Source of the DNA: Cryptomeria japonica
Lineage: Eukaryota; Streptophyta; Pinopsida; Cupressales; Cupressaceae
Length of the DNA stretch: 64,000 bases
Direction: 5' to 3'
NCBI RefSeq assembly: GCF_030272615.1
Contig: NC_081406.1
Location: 239,618,422 to 239,682,421 of the forward strand
Shown here: positions 1 through 12,060 of the stretch, one piece after another
Layout: every line of letters starts with the position of its first letter
Position numbering within the stretch: position 1 is the first letter of the stretch
Program-made: the position numbers and the translations under genes
Notes under the pieces: model-generated
Databases searched by the model: none
Told to the model about the DNA's origin: nothing
The model's input: the letters and a program-made list of their open reading frames with translations, nothing else

Positions 1-2
1 TG

Positions 3-1010
3 GCATATTTTATACCTTGAAATAACACCAATGATGCCACCTATATTGTAGGCTTCTTCTTCAAGGAGATAGTTAGAATTCATGGTCTTCCAATCAACAT
101 TGTTAGTGATAGAGATGTAAAGTTTCTGGGCCACTTTTGGAGGACACTTTGGAGAAAGTTGGGCCCCAAGTTATCCTTTTCATTTGCCTATCATCCTCAA
201 TCAAATGGTCGGACAAAGGTAGTCAGTAGATCATTGGGTAACTTGCTAAGATGTCCTACAAAACAACATGGGCATACTTGGGATTTAGTACTCGTTCAGG
301 CAGAATATGCATACAATGACTCAGTGAACCGAAGAATAGGTAAAAGTCTCTTTAAGATAGTGTATGGATTTCATCCTAGGGGCATAATAGAGCTCAAATA
401 TTTTATTTCAATGACACCTAAGAGTGCACAAGGGGAGAACTTTGTAGAAGGTATTAAATAAGTGCATGATAAGGTAAGGCAGTCCTTACAACAAAAATCC
501 GAGCAGTATATGGTTCAAGATGATAAAAAAAGGAGGAATGTACAATTTGTTGTTGGAAACTTAGTGTTAGCATACCTTAGGAAGGAGAGACTTCCATAAG
601 GGAAGCCTATCAAGCTCATGATGAAGAAAATTTGACCTCTCAAGGTGGTGCACAAGTATGGACAAAATGTATATGAAGTTGAACATCCTCCCACCTTGGG
701 TATATCTCCTATATTTAATGTTTGTGATCTCTATCCATACAAGGGAGAGTCACCAACAAATCAGATGGACATGCCATCATCGGTTCATGAAGATTGGGTG
801 AGTGATTTTCCACCAAGCCAACCGGTTAAGTTGGAGAGTATCCTGGACACTAAGGTAGTGAAGAAGACAAGGAAAGGAGTATACAAGCATTGTCTTTTCA
901 AGTGGGAAGGGTTAAAAGTGATTCCGATGTAATGTCGATGTCAAAAGAAGATATACTTCAGCATGGAGTGGAGATTGCAGACCTCCTAACTCAAGGGACT
1001 TGAGTTATTT
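3..1010 (+). pseudogene. Ty3/gypsy chromovirus pol 3' end: integrase and chromodomain remnant
   Basis: The sequence enters at the left edge inside the integrase core. In one frame it shows INIVSDRDVKF, around the second catalytic Asp, and then FAYHPQSNGRTKVVSRSL. The family normally has TEVV at the second block, so the catalytic Glu appears to be Lys. The integrase C-terminal part follows (NVYEVEHPPTLGISPIFNV), and then a chromodomain-like tail with ILDTKVVKKTRKGVYKH and FKWEGL. The rest of the chromodomain continues in another frame after about 915. In-frame stops lie at 18, 459, 597 and 633. A chromodomain after integrase is the hallmark of plant chromoviruses, where it guides integration. 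The copy is dead. Clade (Tekay- or Reina-like) cannot be settled by eye. The upstream RT and gag lie outside the window. Confidence 0.85.
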
Positions 1011-1850
1011 GTCCCAGGGGAGTATGGTGCATGACACCTAACACTCCAAGCATGCAATTTTGTTTCTTTAAATTTTTGTGTGTTGTCTTTATAATGTAAT
1101 AAAGGGTCCACCATTTGGGACTCAGTAGAGCCATGGTTGAGTTGTCCAATTTTTGGTTTGAGTCATTTGTGTTTAGGATGGTGTCAGCCTGAGAAGTGAA
1201 ATGCTAAGGTAGATCACAAGAGTTGTACTCCAGATGAATGTTATCATTTAATAGGGGTCTATTGTTTTGTGTTTATGCATTTTAGGGTGTTTGAGGACCT
1301 TAAGGAGTCTTCAAATGCATTAGAATGCAAAGTTGCATCTTAGGAGTGAAAAGATGTAAAAAGTTGTTGAGCAACATTTTGCAATTTTTGCAAAAGTTGC
1401 ATTTTTGGTAGATGGCGTTGAAAAGTTGGTTGAACCAACTGAACCAAAAACATAAAAGCAAAATTTTACTTCATTATATAGGTTGGACAATTGGGAATGA
1501 AAGAACAAGTTTTTGGTTTTTGAAGCAATCTTGTCTTTCACCATTTTTGATAGTTTTCTCTTGTTTTCATTACTTGATACGGTCCAGTACGGACTTGATT
1601 GTACAATCTCATTGTAGGGAATGAGTGTTCATTGATTTTACTTTCCAATAAGTTTGATCTATAGGACTGATTATCTATAGTTGGAAAGATTTCATCCATT
1701 CTTTGCAACTAGGTGTAAAACCCTTCCAAGTAGGGTTTAAGAGCAAAACGGCTCTAACCTAAGCATTCATTGATGGAACATATTTAAATCAAGAGGAATT
1801 CTAGGTTAGGATCTATACATAGGTTTAGGATAGGTTTTTTTGTTTTGCAG
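1011..1850 (+). repeat. putative polypurine tract and 3' LTR of the chromovirus
   Basis: A purine-rich run (AGGGGAG) at about 1016-1022 lies just after the chromodomain remnant, and a TG dinucleotide follows at 1025. This is the expected layout of a plus-strand primer followed by the 3' LTR. The LTR start is therefore placed at 1025. Its right end is not resolved. A TTGCA near 1845 is one candidate, but no partner LTR or target duplication is visible in the window. The two short ORFs here lie in LTR sequence and resemble no known protein. Confidence 0.45.
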
Positions 1851-2740
1851 GTCCTTGTGGAGGAGAAACAATGAAGCCCTAGGCTCACTACTGGGAGTAG
1901 GTGAGTGAGGATAACATAAGAAGTGTGTTTTTAAGAGAGCAAGAGGATTGGTACAAGAAAAATTGTCATATGGTTGGAAAGCCCTAAGTATTCCATTGAA
2001 TAATCCCTAATTTTTGGATCAGATGTTCTGACTGGTGAAGGGTTTGAAACACATCTTTCCAAGTCACCCGATGAGGTCCAAACCATTGAAATTAGTGCAA
2101 TATTGGAAACCCTAGGTGTATGGATAACCCTGATGCAATTTTCTAGTATTGTCTATAACTCTGAAAAGGGTAATCAAATATATAATTTATTTGTAGCCTT
2201 GTTTGGTAAGTTTTCAAACTAAGTCCCTAAAACTGCCAAGGGAGGGCTAATTCAAATAGGCCTATTTGAGCCTGATAGAGACCTAGAAAGGTTAGGAAAC
2301 CATAGCGATGGGTTTGGTGATACTAAAAGCCTCAAAATAATTAAAAGACACTATGTAGTTGTATTTTTGAGTCCTTTGAAAGAGGTTGAGTGTTGTGATC
2401 CTTGCAGGAATTGTTGGAGCCTTGAAGTGGTGTCAAGAGATTGAGGTGGCAACCTCAATAGATGGAGTTGCTTGTGTTAGACCAGTGGATATACCTTGGA
2501 GGCAAGAAAAAGTGGTTCAAACCTTGGAGGTCTTAATAGAAAAAACCCTATTAAGTGCCACTGGATGGGCTTGATTAGTTGAAGGGTTGAGTAAGACAAG
2601 TCAATCAAGAAGTGAGTTGGATAAAGCTCCAAGACTCTCTGCATCCGATATGTTGGCAGTGCATGTTGCCAACCAACAAGTGAGAAAGTAGGTTGAGCTA
2701 ATGAAGAAGTGGAAACTGATAAGTTGTTAGATGTTGGATT
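1851..2740. other. unassigned, weakly coding-like stretch
   Basis: About 0.9 kb between the putative chromovirus LTR and the next LTR-like block. The plus strand has moderate open runs, the clearest being 62 codons at 2386-2574 with no recognisable motif. There is no retroelement signature such as a zinc knuckle, YVDD or DSG. It could be decayed retroelement internal sequence. Confidence 0.3.
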
Positions 2741-4882
2741 TTTGGTTGTGAAACAATAGGACTCCTACCAGATAAAGATGCAGTCATCAGATGAAGAAGA
2801 TATCACAGAAAGAAGAGAAGGTCAATAGAGAGTGTGCTCAATGGGATTATATGTGGTTGTTTAAAGATATGCCTGCTCAAAAAAGGAATCCATATTGGTG
2901 CAATACATGTTGCAGATGACATGGATCCACTCCCACCGGTAAGTCGAGCTTATCTCCTAATATGAATGAAATGCATTACATCTCTCTGATATAGGTTTCC
3001 AAGAGTTAAAGGTAGGAGATTGAAGGCTCACACCAGATGAATTGGTGAAACATTGAGTTGCAGTCAAAGATAAGCACCAGATTAGTTAGGTTGGCATGTT
3101 GTGCCACCGAGATAGGGAAGGAAGGATATGTTTGTCACTTTGACAAACCAGTTGATAGGAGAACTGGTCTATTGTTGAAGAAGGCAAAGATGAAGTAGTT
3201 GTAGACATAGAGTGCAATTGGATTGAAGATGGATAAAGTTGTTGCCACAGACGTAGACAGATGGAGATTGTTGAAGGCTGATGACATGGTGTCATCAAGG
3301 TAGTTACTCGTAAGTATGTCTATCAGTAAAGCGAGCATAGGTGTTGAAGTGAAAGGCTCCCATCTAATGAAGATGTGCATGAGGTGGTTTGGCAAGTGGG
3401 ATAACCAGTAAGGGTGATCCACTGGAAGAGAAGAAAAGTGCACGTAATGAAGGTAGCATGGTTAGCGTATAACCGGCAGGTTGTGTTATCTAGTAGATGA
3501 ACGTGGTTCTGTGATGGGTCGGTGATCTTGTCTGAGCCCACACGATGACTAAGCAGAGGCGGATGTCGACAGAGATCCTATGTGTAGGCCAAGTTTCGAT
3601 CCAATGGACCATGTTGTTTCAGTAAGGTAGGTGGTGACTGGTTGACATTAATGTTGATAGTGTGTTACATGGGTTGAGAGAAGAAGGGTGCATCTCGAGA
3701 CTAATCAAAGGACAAAGATCTGATTTGGTAGCTTCATGATTGAGGTTGAGTGTCCAGGTGTTGATCAAGGTAGGTGAATCTATCTATGTGATCGCTTCAT
3801 AGGTGTTTGACAAGTACAAACCGAAAGAGGTTGCCATGTTTGCCAAATATGATAAACGTGTTCTAGATGTAGCCTAATTGGCAGAGTCTTACTGATCTAT
3901 TCTAGGTGGTCGATCTTTGGAAAGGAGATCTGATTGGATTTGGTTTTCCTTGTGGTTGATGAAGGAACCCTAACATAGTATAAGTTTGAATGGCGGTCAT
4001 GATGGGATAACTCAAGTATATATATGCTGACTCATGACCGAAGACTGACTGATGATGTTTTAGGTCAGATGATGAAGGATAGAGTATGAAATGGCAGAAA
4101 AAATCCAACCAGTCAGAGACTTCATCAAAGATCATATAGATTGTGTATTGAAGGTGCAACTGATGAGAAGGGTTTGATAGAGGCTTAACCAACAAGGTCA
4201 GTCTAACCGGTATACTAAAAAGTGAGTTGCATTGGGGCAAACCACTAGTGCTTGTACCTACAAAAATGTAGAGAAGGAGTTCCAGTGCAGTGTAAATGGT
4301 TGAGGAGATCCGGGTAGCCAAAGAACAAGGCAGATTTAAATTGACAAGATGATAACTGGTGGTGAGAAGAGAGCAGTGTGCCGATAGAAAAGAACAAGAG
4401 GTTGAACCAGTAAGGTTGCAACAAAGAGAAGGTGAGCAGAATAACGTCAAAGATCCATATAGAAGTGAACTAGTGGAGAGACATGCATGAGAGTTACAAA
4501 GTTCCTTTGTAACAAGGAGATTACTTTTATATTTGAAATATGTTATTGTAATCATTGAGTTGGAGCTTAGTGTAGGGGTTGGTTCTCCTTGGGTTGCTGC
4601 CCTAAATGTTGTAACCAAGTGTTTCATTGTGAGGTTGGATTCGAGTAGTAGTCTCCAGCAACATTTCTCACCGAGGTTTTTCCCATGTTGGGTTTTCCTA
4701 GTACATCCAGTGTTATATGATGTCCCTTTTGTGTGTGGTTGCATTTGTGTCATCTTCCTATCTAACCAGTTTGTGTGTTTTATGTTAGATCTGTCAACCG
4801 ATATATAAACATAAGATTGAAAAGGGAAAATTTTGGAAACCACTGATTCATACCCCCTCTCAATGGAATATTGTGTTCAATA
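2741..4882 (+). repeat. LTR-like block ending against the LINE
   Basis: The right part has the same signature blocks as the solo LTR at 36436-38106: a GGTTG-TGCCCTAAAT-type block (about 4590), CAACATTTCTCACCGAGG (about 4665), a TTTTTCCCATGTTGGG block, and a terminal CTGATTCA-CCCCCTCTCA-TGG block. It ends with GTGTTCAATA at 4882, where the solo LTR ends GTGTTCAACA. LINE coding sequence starts at once after it. The left boundary and its TSD were not found, so it may be a solo LTR or the 3' LTR of a longer element. A 313-codon minus-strand ORF (3902-4843) lies within LTR sequence and is not believed to be a gene. Confidence 0.55.
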
Positions 4883-5539
4883 CCTTTATCTTTCCACCTT
4901 AGATCATTACTCAATAGAGCTTGAAATAGGTGGCAAGAAGATTAATCTCAGAACATGTTTCAAGTTTGAAAACATGTGGTTGTATGACTGTAATTTGATA
5001 GTTCTCATTGAATCATGGTGGAAAGAAGATAGGGTGGAAGGGTCACCCAATTTCAGATCTATGAAAAAAAATTAGTACATTAAAAATAAATAGAGAGAAT
5101 GGAATAAGGTATCCTTTAAGAACATCTTCTCAGAAAAGATGAGAATTGAAAAAGAACTAGTTGTGTTGAATAAGAAGGTTTTCATGCTAGGTATGTTTAA
5201 GGAATATTATGACAAATAAAAATCTTTGACATAAGAACTAAAGGAAGTCTTTACTAGAGAGGAAATATATTGGAAGCATAAATATAGAGTGGCCTAGTTG
5301 AAGGATGGTGATTCCAACAAAAAAATTTCCACTCCTCTGTAAGTGTGCGTAGAACTTCATCTAAATAGAAGAAATGGCCACAAGTAATGGGAGAAACATG
5401 TCCAATCTCTTAGATATTAGTGAGGTAGCAACTGAACATTTTAGGAGAATGTTAGGTTACAATAACATAGAAGGAGATCCTGAATTAGATATTAATTTCA
5501 TACCAAGGGTGGTACTAGAGGAAGATAACATAATGTTAT
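4883..5539 (+). pseudogene. LINE ORF2, segment 1: endonuclease-RT linker
   Basis: This is the first of four pieces of one L1-type LINE. Readable blocks include LDHYSIELEIGGKK, which resembles the end of the AP-endonuclease domain (SDHxPI). A later block (YWKHKYRVA, then LKDGDSN) corresponds to the WLKxGDxNTxFFH motif common between endonuclease and reverse transcriptase in plant LINEs. The last part (FIPRVVLEEDNIML) runs in frame into segment 2 once the insertion at 5540 is removed. Several frameshifts and stops are present. The 5' side is cut at 4883 by an LTR, and no endonuclease N-terminus is visible upstream. Confidence 0.75.
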
Positions 5540-6765
5540 TGTTGGCATTATGCATGAATTGATTGTGTTGTCATTGATGTCAACACTAGTTCGATTGGTT
5601 ACTAACCTGTCCTAGTTGGTTGTTGACCTATTCTAGTTGGACATGGTTTTGGCTAAGGTTATCCGAGATTCTGATCCGGTATGATCAGATTCTTGGATTT
5701 GGTTTTGGATTGTTATTTAGGAATAATTATATGATTTTCATATTCAGTTCGTTCATGATTTGGTGCTCCAGAAGCTATTGTTTATGTTTTGGTTTGTCGG
5801 TTGATATTCTTGGTACTAGTTGGTGATATTTAATGAAACGGTCAATTGGTTTTGGTCTAGCTTCTAGAAATTATTTATAACGTGCTAAAGGTGTTCTTGA
5901 TTGTGTCCTAATTGTTTAGTGGCTTCGCATTGGCCGGTGTAATGATTTGGTGATCCTATTTGGATCTGGTTGGTTATTTTGTGTTATTGACACTGAGGGT
6001 TTCTATTGGCTGGTGAAATGTGTTGCATTTAGTCTTGGCATAATTTCTAGTGGATAAATTGTTTGAAAATTTGAATTAGGTCCATGCTATGTAATATAGA
6101 TCATAATATTGGTCTGGTGGTATCGTGTGATGTAATTTATGTAATTATGAGGTATGGATTTAGGGTTTAGCTGACCTTGTTTATCAAGGTTGATGATATA
6201 TATATAGGTGATATATTCATGTAATTTGTATGGTATGGTTATGTCTACATTCTCAAAGAGTGGTTTATGTGTGAACAAGGTTATATCATTCAGTGAAGGT
6301 TTGAGGAGAGTTTGGTATTGCAGGGCAGACATTTGTGCTTAACTGGAATTGTATCAAGCATTAGGAGATGCTATTTCCATAGTTCATTTCCTCTAGATTG
6401 TATTATAATGTTTATGTAAGTCAATGAGACTTCCCTTTTGTGATGAACAGTGACCTCTAGGTGGTTGGCCTGATTGCAAGTGCAATCCCCATTGCAATAT
6501 TTCACATACTACTACAAAAGTATTATTTGATCATGGGTAGGGTTTCCCACCGTGGTTTTTTCCTTAACCAGGTTTTCCATGTAAAAAATATTAGTGTTGT
6601 GAGTTCTTTACTTTCATGCTTTATATTTCACTGTATTGTTTTCATTATGCTCTGTTAGAAGGTTTATAATTTTCAATAATTGTTTAACTTGTGGAAAACT
6701 AATTCACCCACCCTCTCAGTTTTCCTCTGGTTCATTCTAATAATTGGAATCAAAACTTGTTAATA
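5540..6765 (+). mobile_element. copia-type solo LTR with a primer-binding-site tail
   Basis: It begins TGTTGGCATT and is flanked by a perfect 5-bp duplication GTTAT (5535-5539 and 6766-6770). Removing it with one duplicate restores the LINE frame (D-N-I-M-L-C-N-P-I-T). The LTR itself ends near 6742 with TTCTAATA. It is followed by 23 nt (6743-6765) matching the primer-binding site and leader of the copia element at 43970 (ATTGGAATCAAAACTT against ATTGGTATCAAAGCTT). The inserted unit is thus LTR plus tRNA-iMet primer site, not a clean solo LTR. The LTR is about 1203 bp, close to the 1216 bp inferred for the 40351 family. Confidence 0.8.
6174..6206 (+). promoter_or_regulatory. LTR promoter: hairpin followed by TATA
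   Basis: A perfect 6-bp stem (ACCTTG at 6174-6179 and CAAGGT at 6185-6190) with a 5-nt loop lies a few bases before an AT-alternating TATA element (6196-6206). The same hairpin-TATA arrangement occurs on the minus strand of the LTR at 60192-61539. This supports it as part of the LTR promoter. Function is inferred. Confidence 0.5.
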
Positions 6766-6770
6766 GTTAT

Positions 6771-8777
6771 GTAATCCAATTACTATGGAAGAAGTTAGAT
6801 GTGCATTGTTTCAATTACATCCATAGAAAGCCCTAGGCCTTGATGGGTTCGATGTAATTTTTTTCAGAAGTGTTGGCATTTTTTGGGTAATGAGATTTGG
6901 ATAATAGTGGAGGATTTTCAAATCCATAAGAGGTATGTCAGAGAAATCAAATATAAAGTTATTTCTCTTACACCCAATAAACAATCATGTTACTCTTTTA
7001 ATGATTATACGCCGATATCATTGAGTAATACATTGTACAAAGTTATATCCAAAGTCTTTGCAAATAGGCTTAAAAAGTGCTAAATAATGTGATATTCAAA
7101 GAATGATATGGATTTACTCTGGGCAAGAAGATTTCTGATTGCAATATCCTCACCAATGAAATCATATACATTATGAAATCTAAAAACAGGAAAGGTATGA
7201 TGGTTAAGCTAGACATGAGAAAATCCTATGATCACGTGGTGTGGGAATATTTGCTATGAGTATTAGAGAAATTTGGTTTTTATGTTCATTGGATAGAGAT
7301 TTTACACTTCTACATTACAACGGTAAAATTCTCTATTTTAATAAATGGTTCCTTATTTGGGTTTTTTGGTGCAACTGATGGCATTTAGCAGGGAGACCCT
7401 TTGTCACCATTTCTTTTTGTTATTATTATGGCTGAGGCATTGGGTAGAGTGATTAAGGATCACAAGGACAATGAGATATGGAAAGGAATTCAAATTGTGT
7501 ATGGGAGTGATCCTATCACTCAAGCACAAATTGTAGATGATATTACTTTGTTCGGGGAAGCCAACATCAAGGAGGCCAAAGCAATTAAGGATACTTTGGC
7601 AAAATATGCACAACAATCCGGTCAAGTATTGAAAAAAGAAAAATCAAATATATTTTTTTCTTTAATACAAAAAAGAGTGTGCAGAAAAAGATTGTGAAAA
7701 TACTTGGTTTCACCATTGCCTCATTTCTACCTAAGTATCTTGGAGCACCAATCTTCTAAGGGTTATGTAGATCAAAAAATTGGAACGAAGTGGTTGAGAA
7801 GTGCAAAATCAAAGCATCCTCTTGGTAGTTCAAATGCCTAACTTTGGCTAGTAGGTTAACAATGATTAATTCTGTGTTCTCTTCTATGCCAATTTATGTT
7901 ATGTTGTGTTTCCCTATCACTCACAAAACAAAACAAACTTAGAAAGTATATTAAAAAGGTTTCTATGGGAAGGCTCAACGGATGAGAGGAAAATACCTTT
8001 AATTGGATGGGACTTAGTATGTGATCAGAGGAGTGTTGGAGGGGCTGGTCTAAGGAAAATGAGAATGAAAAACTTGGCCCTTGGTACCAAGCTAATTTGG
8101 AAGATGTACATGACTCTAGATAGGAAATGGTGTTGAATATTTCAAAGGACATATTTAGACAATAGCAAATGCTGGCAGGGGATTGACCATGTGGAGGTTC
8201 TTATGGGACATTAAACATTTGATCACCAACCACCTTACTTGGAGAGTAAACAATGGTCAATCCGCCAACTTCTAGGAAGATTCGTGGAATGGGTATAGTA
8301 GTTTGGCTAATGTGATGGATATTGGAGACCAAGTGGATAGACTTGGTGAGGTGTTTGGATTTAAGGTCATTAATTACATTCAATGGTTCAAGGTGTACAT
8401 GGTATGGAATTTAACTGAAAAGACATTGCCAATCTAAGCCTCCCAACTAACATTAAGATCACATTATAGGAAGAATTCAATAAGCGTAAGATCGTTCTAA
8501 ACATGGAAGAGGATTAAATTCTATGGTGTGGCGCAAAGTATCGAGAGTACACTATTAGATTAGGGTATCAAATTTAGGAAAGGATATTGAGAGTGGTAGA
8601 TGGCCTACTGCTTTATGCTAAGATAATGTTGTTCTTCCAAAAGCAATGGCTTTCTTTTGGGTTGCGCTACACGATATTTTTGATTGCAGATAGATTAGCT
8701 AGCATTGGCATAGTTTGGTCTCTCGAGATGTGTTCTTTGCAATGAAAATATCGAAGAAATGGACCATATTTTTCATA
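6771..8777 (+). pseudogene. LINE ORF2, segment 2: reverse transcriptase
   Basis: The piece continues from segment 1 with MEEVRCALFQLHP, a stop, and KALGLDGFD (family form PDKAPGPDGF). RT blocks follow: SKVFANRLKK; VKLDMRKSYDHVVW (family KLDxxKAYDxVxW) with its catalytic Asp; QGDPLSPFLFVI; and QAQIVDDITLFG at about 7524-7559, where the usual F/YADD box is IVDD with both Asp retained. After RT come FLWEGSTDERKIPLIGWD and GGAGLRKMRMKNLALGTKLIWK. At the end is the zf-RVT zinc-binding motif (CVLCNENIEEMDHIFHN), cut at its last Cys codon by the copia insertion. Many frameshifts and stops make it non-functional. Confidence 0.88.
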
Positions 8778-8782
8778 ATTGA

Positions 8783-9190
8783 TGTTGGAATAAATTAAAT
8801 CTGCTGGCCGACCAACCACCATCCCACCAGCCGCAGATCATGGCTAACTCAACACCATCCCACCAGCAAACTTACCACCAGCCACAGACAATGCGTCGAT
8901 CAACCACCATCCCACCACCATCCCACAATGTTGAGCATGCGTACCTGCCCATAATCAATGAAGAGCATATAAAATAAAGATGCATGAGACTACAACCTCG
9001 GTGCTCAAGTTTATCATAGTTGCTTAGTCACTAGTAGATGTATCTGTAGTTGCAATGCAATTTATATTGGCCTCAATATAAGTAATATGTCTTAGCATAC
9101 ATTTGACATTGTTCTATGTTTGTCATGGTATCTATTTATTTTATTTGCTTGTGTCTTCAACCAATACATGTGTGTTGTGTTTAGTCGTCA
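8783..9190 (+). repeat. 5' LTR of the copia element
   Basis: Starts TGTTGGAATAAATTAA and ends AGTCGTCA. Near its start it carries several repeats of a CCACCATCCCACCA-like unit (8815-8935), a GC-rich island also present in the 3' LTR. About 408 bp. Confidence 0.88.
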
Positions 9191-9193
9191 AAC

Positions 9194-9205
9194 TAGTATC
9201 AAAGC
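9194..9205 (+). promoter_or_regulatory. primer-binding site (tRNA-iMet type)
   Basis: TAGTATCAAAGC sits 3 nt after the 5' LTR and matches the plant copia consensus TGGTATCAGAGC at 10 of 12 positions. It would prime minus-strand synthesis. Confidence 0.75.
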
Positions 9206-9845
9206 TGAAGAGCCTGGAGAGAGAGAAGTTGACGTCTAAAGACATTAAGTAAGGAGATTGGTGGCCTAAAGCTGCCGTAGCAGTTGAACAAAGCTGCCAG
9301 AGATTACAAGATTGTTGAAATAAGCGCGAGCCATCTCTTTAAAGGTCATTGCTGTCAAATAACGTTGTGAGTTTCTGATGTTGCAAACAAAGAAGACACA
9401 TGATATCCATGTGCAGTTTTGAAGAGACATTTGTTAACTGTTTGAAAGGAGGTAATGATTGTTTCGTAAAAGAAGATCGATTTATTAATAAATCTTGCAA
9501 ATTAGAGGTTGTGAAGCATTTTAGAAGAAAATATTGCTATTTGTAAACAAAGGTTGCAGAAAGAAGATGATGATTATGGTTCAAAAAATTGAAGATTAGA
9601 GCTACCTAATCATGGGTTGTAGCTTTTGCTATTGAAACAAGTGAATTTGAAGTATTATGTTGTTTGGCTCCATATTTTGGGATGGAAAGATAGTTTTCTG
9701 TTCAGTTGAGTCTTAGCCAATATTTTTTGCTTTAAAAAGCGTATTGTTATTGTAAACTAGAAGAGCACTTATTCTAAAAGTGCAGAATTATGGTAAACAA
9801 AAGGAGGGAAACAAACCAAAGTTAGATGTATAGTAATAAAAAAAT

Positions 9846-11061
9846 ATGGCTTCAACAAGTAGTATAGCTCAACCCCAAATGCCAATTTTTATTGGTAAAA
9901 ATTATGAATATTGGGTTATTAAGATGAAAATATTCGTTTTGTTCTCAAGAGGTATGTGATCTTGTTAAAAAAGGATTTTCCGAAGCAGAAGATGAGGTTG
10001 CATATCTAGCATTACCACAACAAGATAAAGATAAATTAAAAGATAATAGAAAAAAGGATGCAAAAGCACTATTTCTGATTCAGCAAGCATTAGATGGATC
10101 TATCTTTCCTAAGGTTTATGTAGCCTAAAGGTCTAAGATAGCATGGGACATATTAGAAATAGCATATCAGGGGTCATCAAAGGTTAAAGTTGCTAAGTTG
10201 CAAATATTTAGGTGTGATTTTGAAAATATATGTATGGAAGATTCAGAGTCAGATGATCATTCTCTTAATCAAGTAATGAATGTGGTCAATCAGATTATAA
10301 CATATGGTGAAAAATTTTCTGATCAAAAGGTTGTTGAATTTTTTTTTTGTATTCTACCTAGAAAATTTGATGCCATTGTAGTTGCCATTGAAGAGTCTAA
10401 AGATTTGACACAACTCTCCATAGATGAGTTAATGGGATCACTTTTATCTCATAAATCTAGAATGAGAAAGAATAACAGTTCTTCTTTGGAGAATTCTTTT
10501 ACATCATAGGTGTCACTTGGCAGAGGAAGACGAAGAGGTAGAAGCAGAGATGGACATATGAGCCAAAATCAAGAAGAAAGAACAAATCAGTTCAATCAAA
10601 GCTTTCATAGTAGAGGAAGTGGGAGAAATCAATTTCAATTTTCAAGGTTTGATAAGTCTTACATTCAATGTCATTATTGTAAGAAATTTGGTCATTTGGT
10701 AAATGAATGTAAGAAGAAACAAGAAGAAATGGTCAAACATGGTGCTAATTACTCAGATATGTCTAATAATAACTCAGGAAGTTCATTCATAACCTACAGT
10801 GTTTCTCAAGAGAGTTCTAAGGATATATGGTTTCTAGATAGTGGTTGCAGCAACCACATGACTGGTAATAAAGAGTTATTTGCTAGTCTAGATGATTCAA
10901 TGAAACCTAAAGTGAAGTTGGGAAATGATAGTAAAGTATCTATAATGGGAAAAGGTGTTATACATGTTTTGACTAAAAATGGAGAAAAGAGTTATATTTC
11001 TGATGTTTATTTTGTGCCTAGATTAAAATACAATTTGATGAGTGTTGGACCATTAATGTAG
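9846..11061 (+). pseudogene. copia gag and protease
   Basis: ATG at 9846 opens a gag N-terminus (IFIGKNYEYWVIKMK, the usual copia capsid start). It is cut by a TGA near 9957, and the frame then changes. The capsid continues through FPKVYVA and DHSLNQVMNVVNQI and ends at a TAG at 10507-10509. After that come a basic linker and an intact CCHC zinc knuckle (CHYCKKFGHLVNEC) for RNA binding. The protease has its active site intact (IWFLDSGCSNHMTGN, catalytic Asp in DSG). The region ends at a TAG after NLMSVGPLM. Gag makes the particle and protease cleaves the polyprotein. Confidence 0.88.
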
Positions 11062-11079
11062 AAAGGGTAAAAATTTTTA

Positions 11080-12060
11080 TTGGATAATGATGTGTCTACG
11101 ATTTTGGATAGAAATCCTAGTGGTAGGTTAATTGCAAGGGTTGACATGACAAGGAATAGAATTTTCCCCTTTCAGATTTACTGTATTCAAGGAAAAGAGG
11201 TGGTCAATTTCAAGGCAGTGCATTTAGACCAAACATGGCTTTGGCATTTAAGGTATGGTCACCTTCATTTTAATGCTTTGAGATTTATAAAAGAAAAATA
11301 TGGTGAAAGGTTTACCACCCATAATGCAACCAAGTAGTTCATGTGAGAGTTGTATATTAGCAAAACAACACAGATAAAGTTTTCTAGTAAGGAGTTCATA
11401 TAGAGCAAGAGCCCCATTGGAGTTAATTCACACTGATATTTGTGGACCCATGCAAACTCCATCTTTAGGAGGGAATATATATTTTCTAACATTTATTGAT
11501 GATTTTAGCAGGGAAAATTGGATATGTTTTCTTATACAGAAGTCTAAAGCTTTCACTAAATTCAAGGAGTTCAAGGCTATGGTGGAAAAACAAAGTGGTC
11601 TATTCATAAAAGTACTTAGATTTGATAGGGGTGGTGAATTTAGTTCTAATGAATTTCTATATTTTTGCAAATAACATGGAATCAAGAAATAATTTACAAC
11701 AAGGTACACACCACAACAAAATGGTGTAGTGGAAAGGAAGAATAGAACCATTATGGAAATGGCTAGGAGTATGTTGAAGGCCAAAAACTTGCCTAATGAT
11801 TTTTGGGTAGAAGCAGTAGCATGTGCAGTATATATTTTGAACAAAAGTCCTACTAAAAGTGTGAAGAACAAAATTCCACAAGAAGCATGGAATGGTAAGA
11901 AGCACAATGTACTTCATTTCAAAGTTTTTCGATGCATTGAATATTCCTTAGTACCATCTAAATTAAGAAAAAATTGGTTGATAAAAGTGAGAAATGTATT
12001 TTCATTGGTTATAGTGAGCAATCAAAAACTTATAGATTGTAGAATCCCATTTCAAAGAAA
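11080..12060 (+). pseudogene. copia integrase
   Basis: The pre-integrase zinc-binding region (WLWHLRYGHLHFNALRF) is followed by a frame change near 11340 and then the catalytic core. Readable core blocks are LELIHTDICGPM (first Asp), IDDFSRENW, KVLRFDRGGEF (second Asp region) and YTPQQNGVVERKNRTI with the catalytic Glu. The end (NDFWVEAVACAVYILNKSP) is typical of copia. Stops lie near 11335 and 11672, and a second frame change occurs before 12061. The catalytic residues look preserved, but the frame does not. Confidence 0.88.

Noticed and set aside
2386-2574. Short ORF as a gene
   Set aside because: No motif, no start context, and it sits in unassigned sequence between LTR-like blocks.
3902-4843. 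313-codon minus-strand ORF
   Set aside because: It lies wholly in LTR-like sequence that matches other LTR ends, has Ser/Leu-rich composition without motifs, and is best explained as the reverse complement of a stop-poor LTR.
11428-11907. 159-codon minus-strand ORF
   Set aside because: Exact antisense shadow of the copia integrase.
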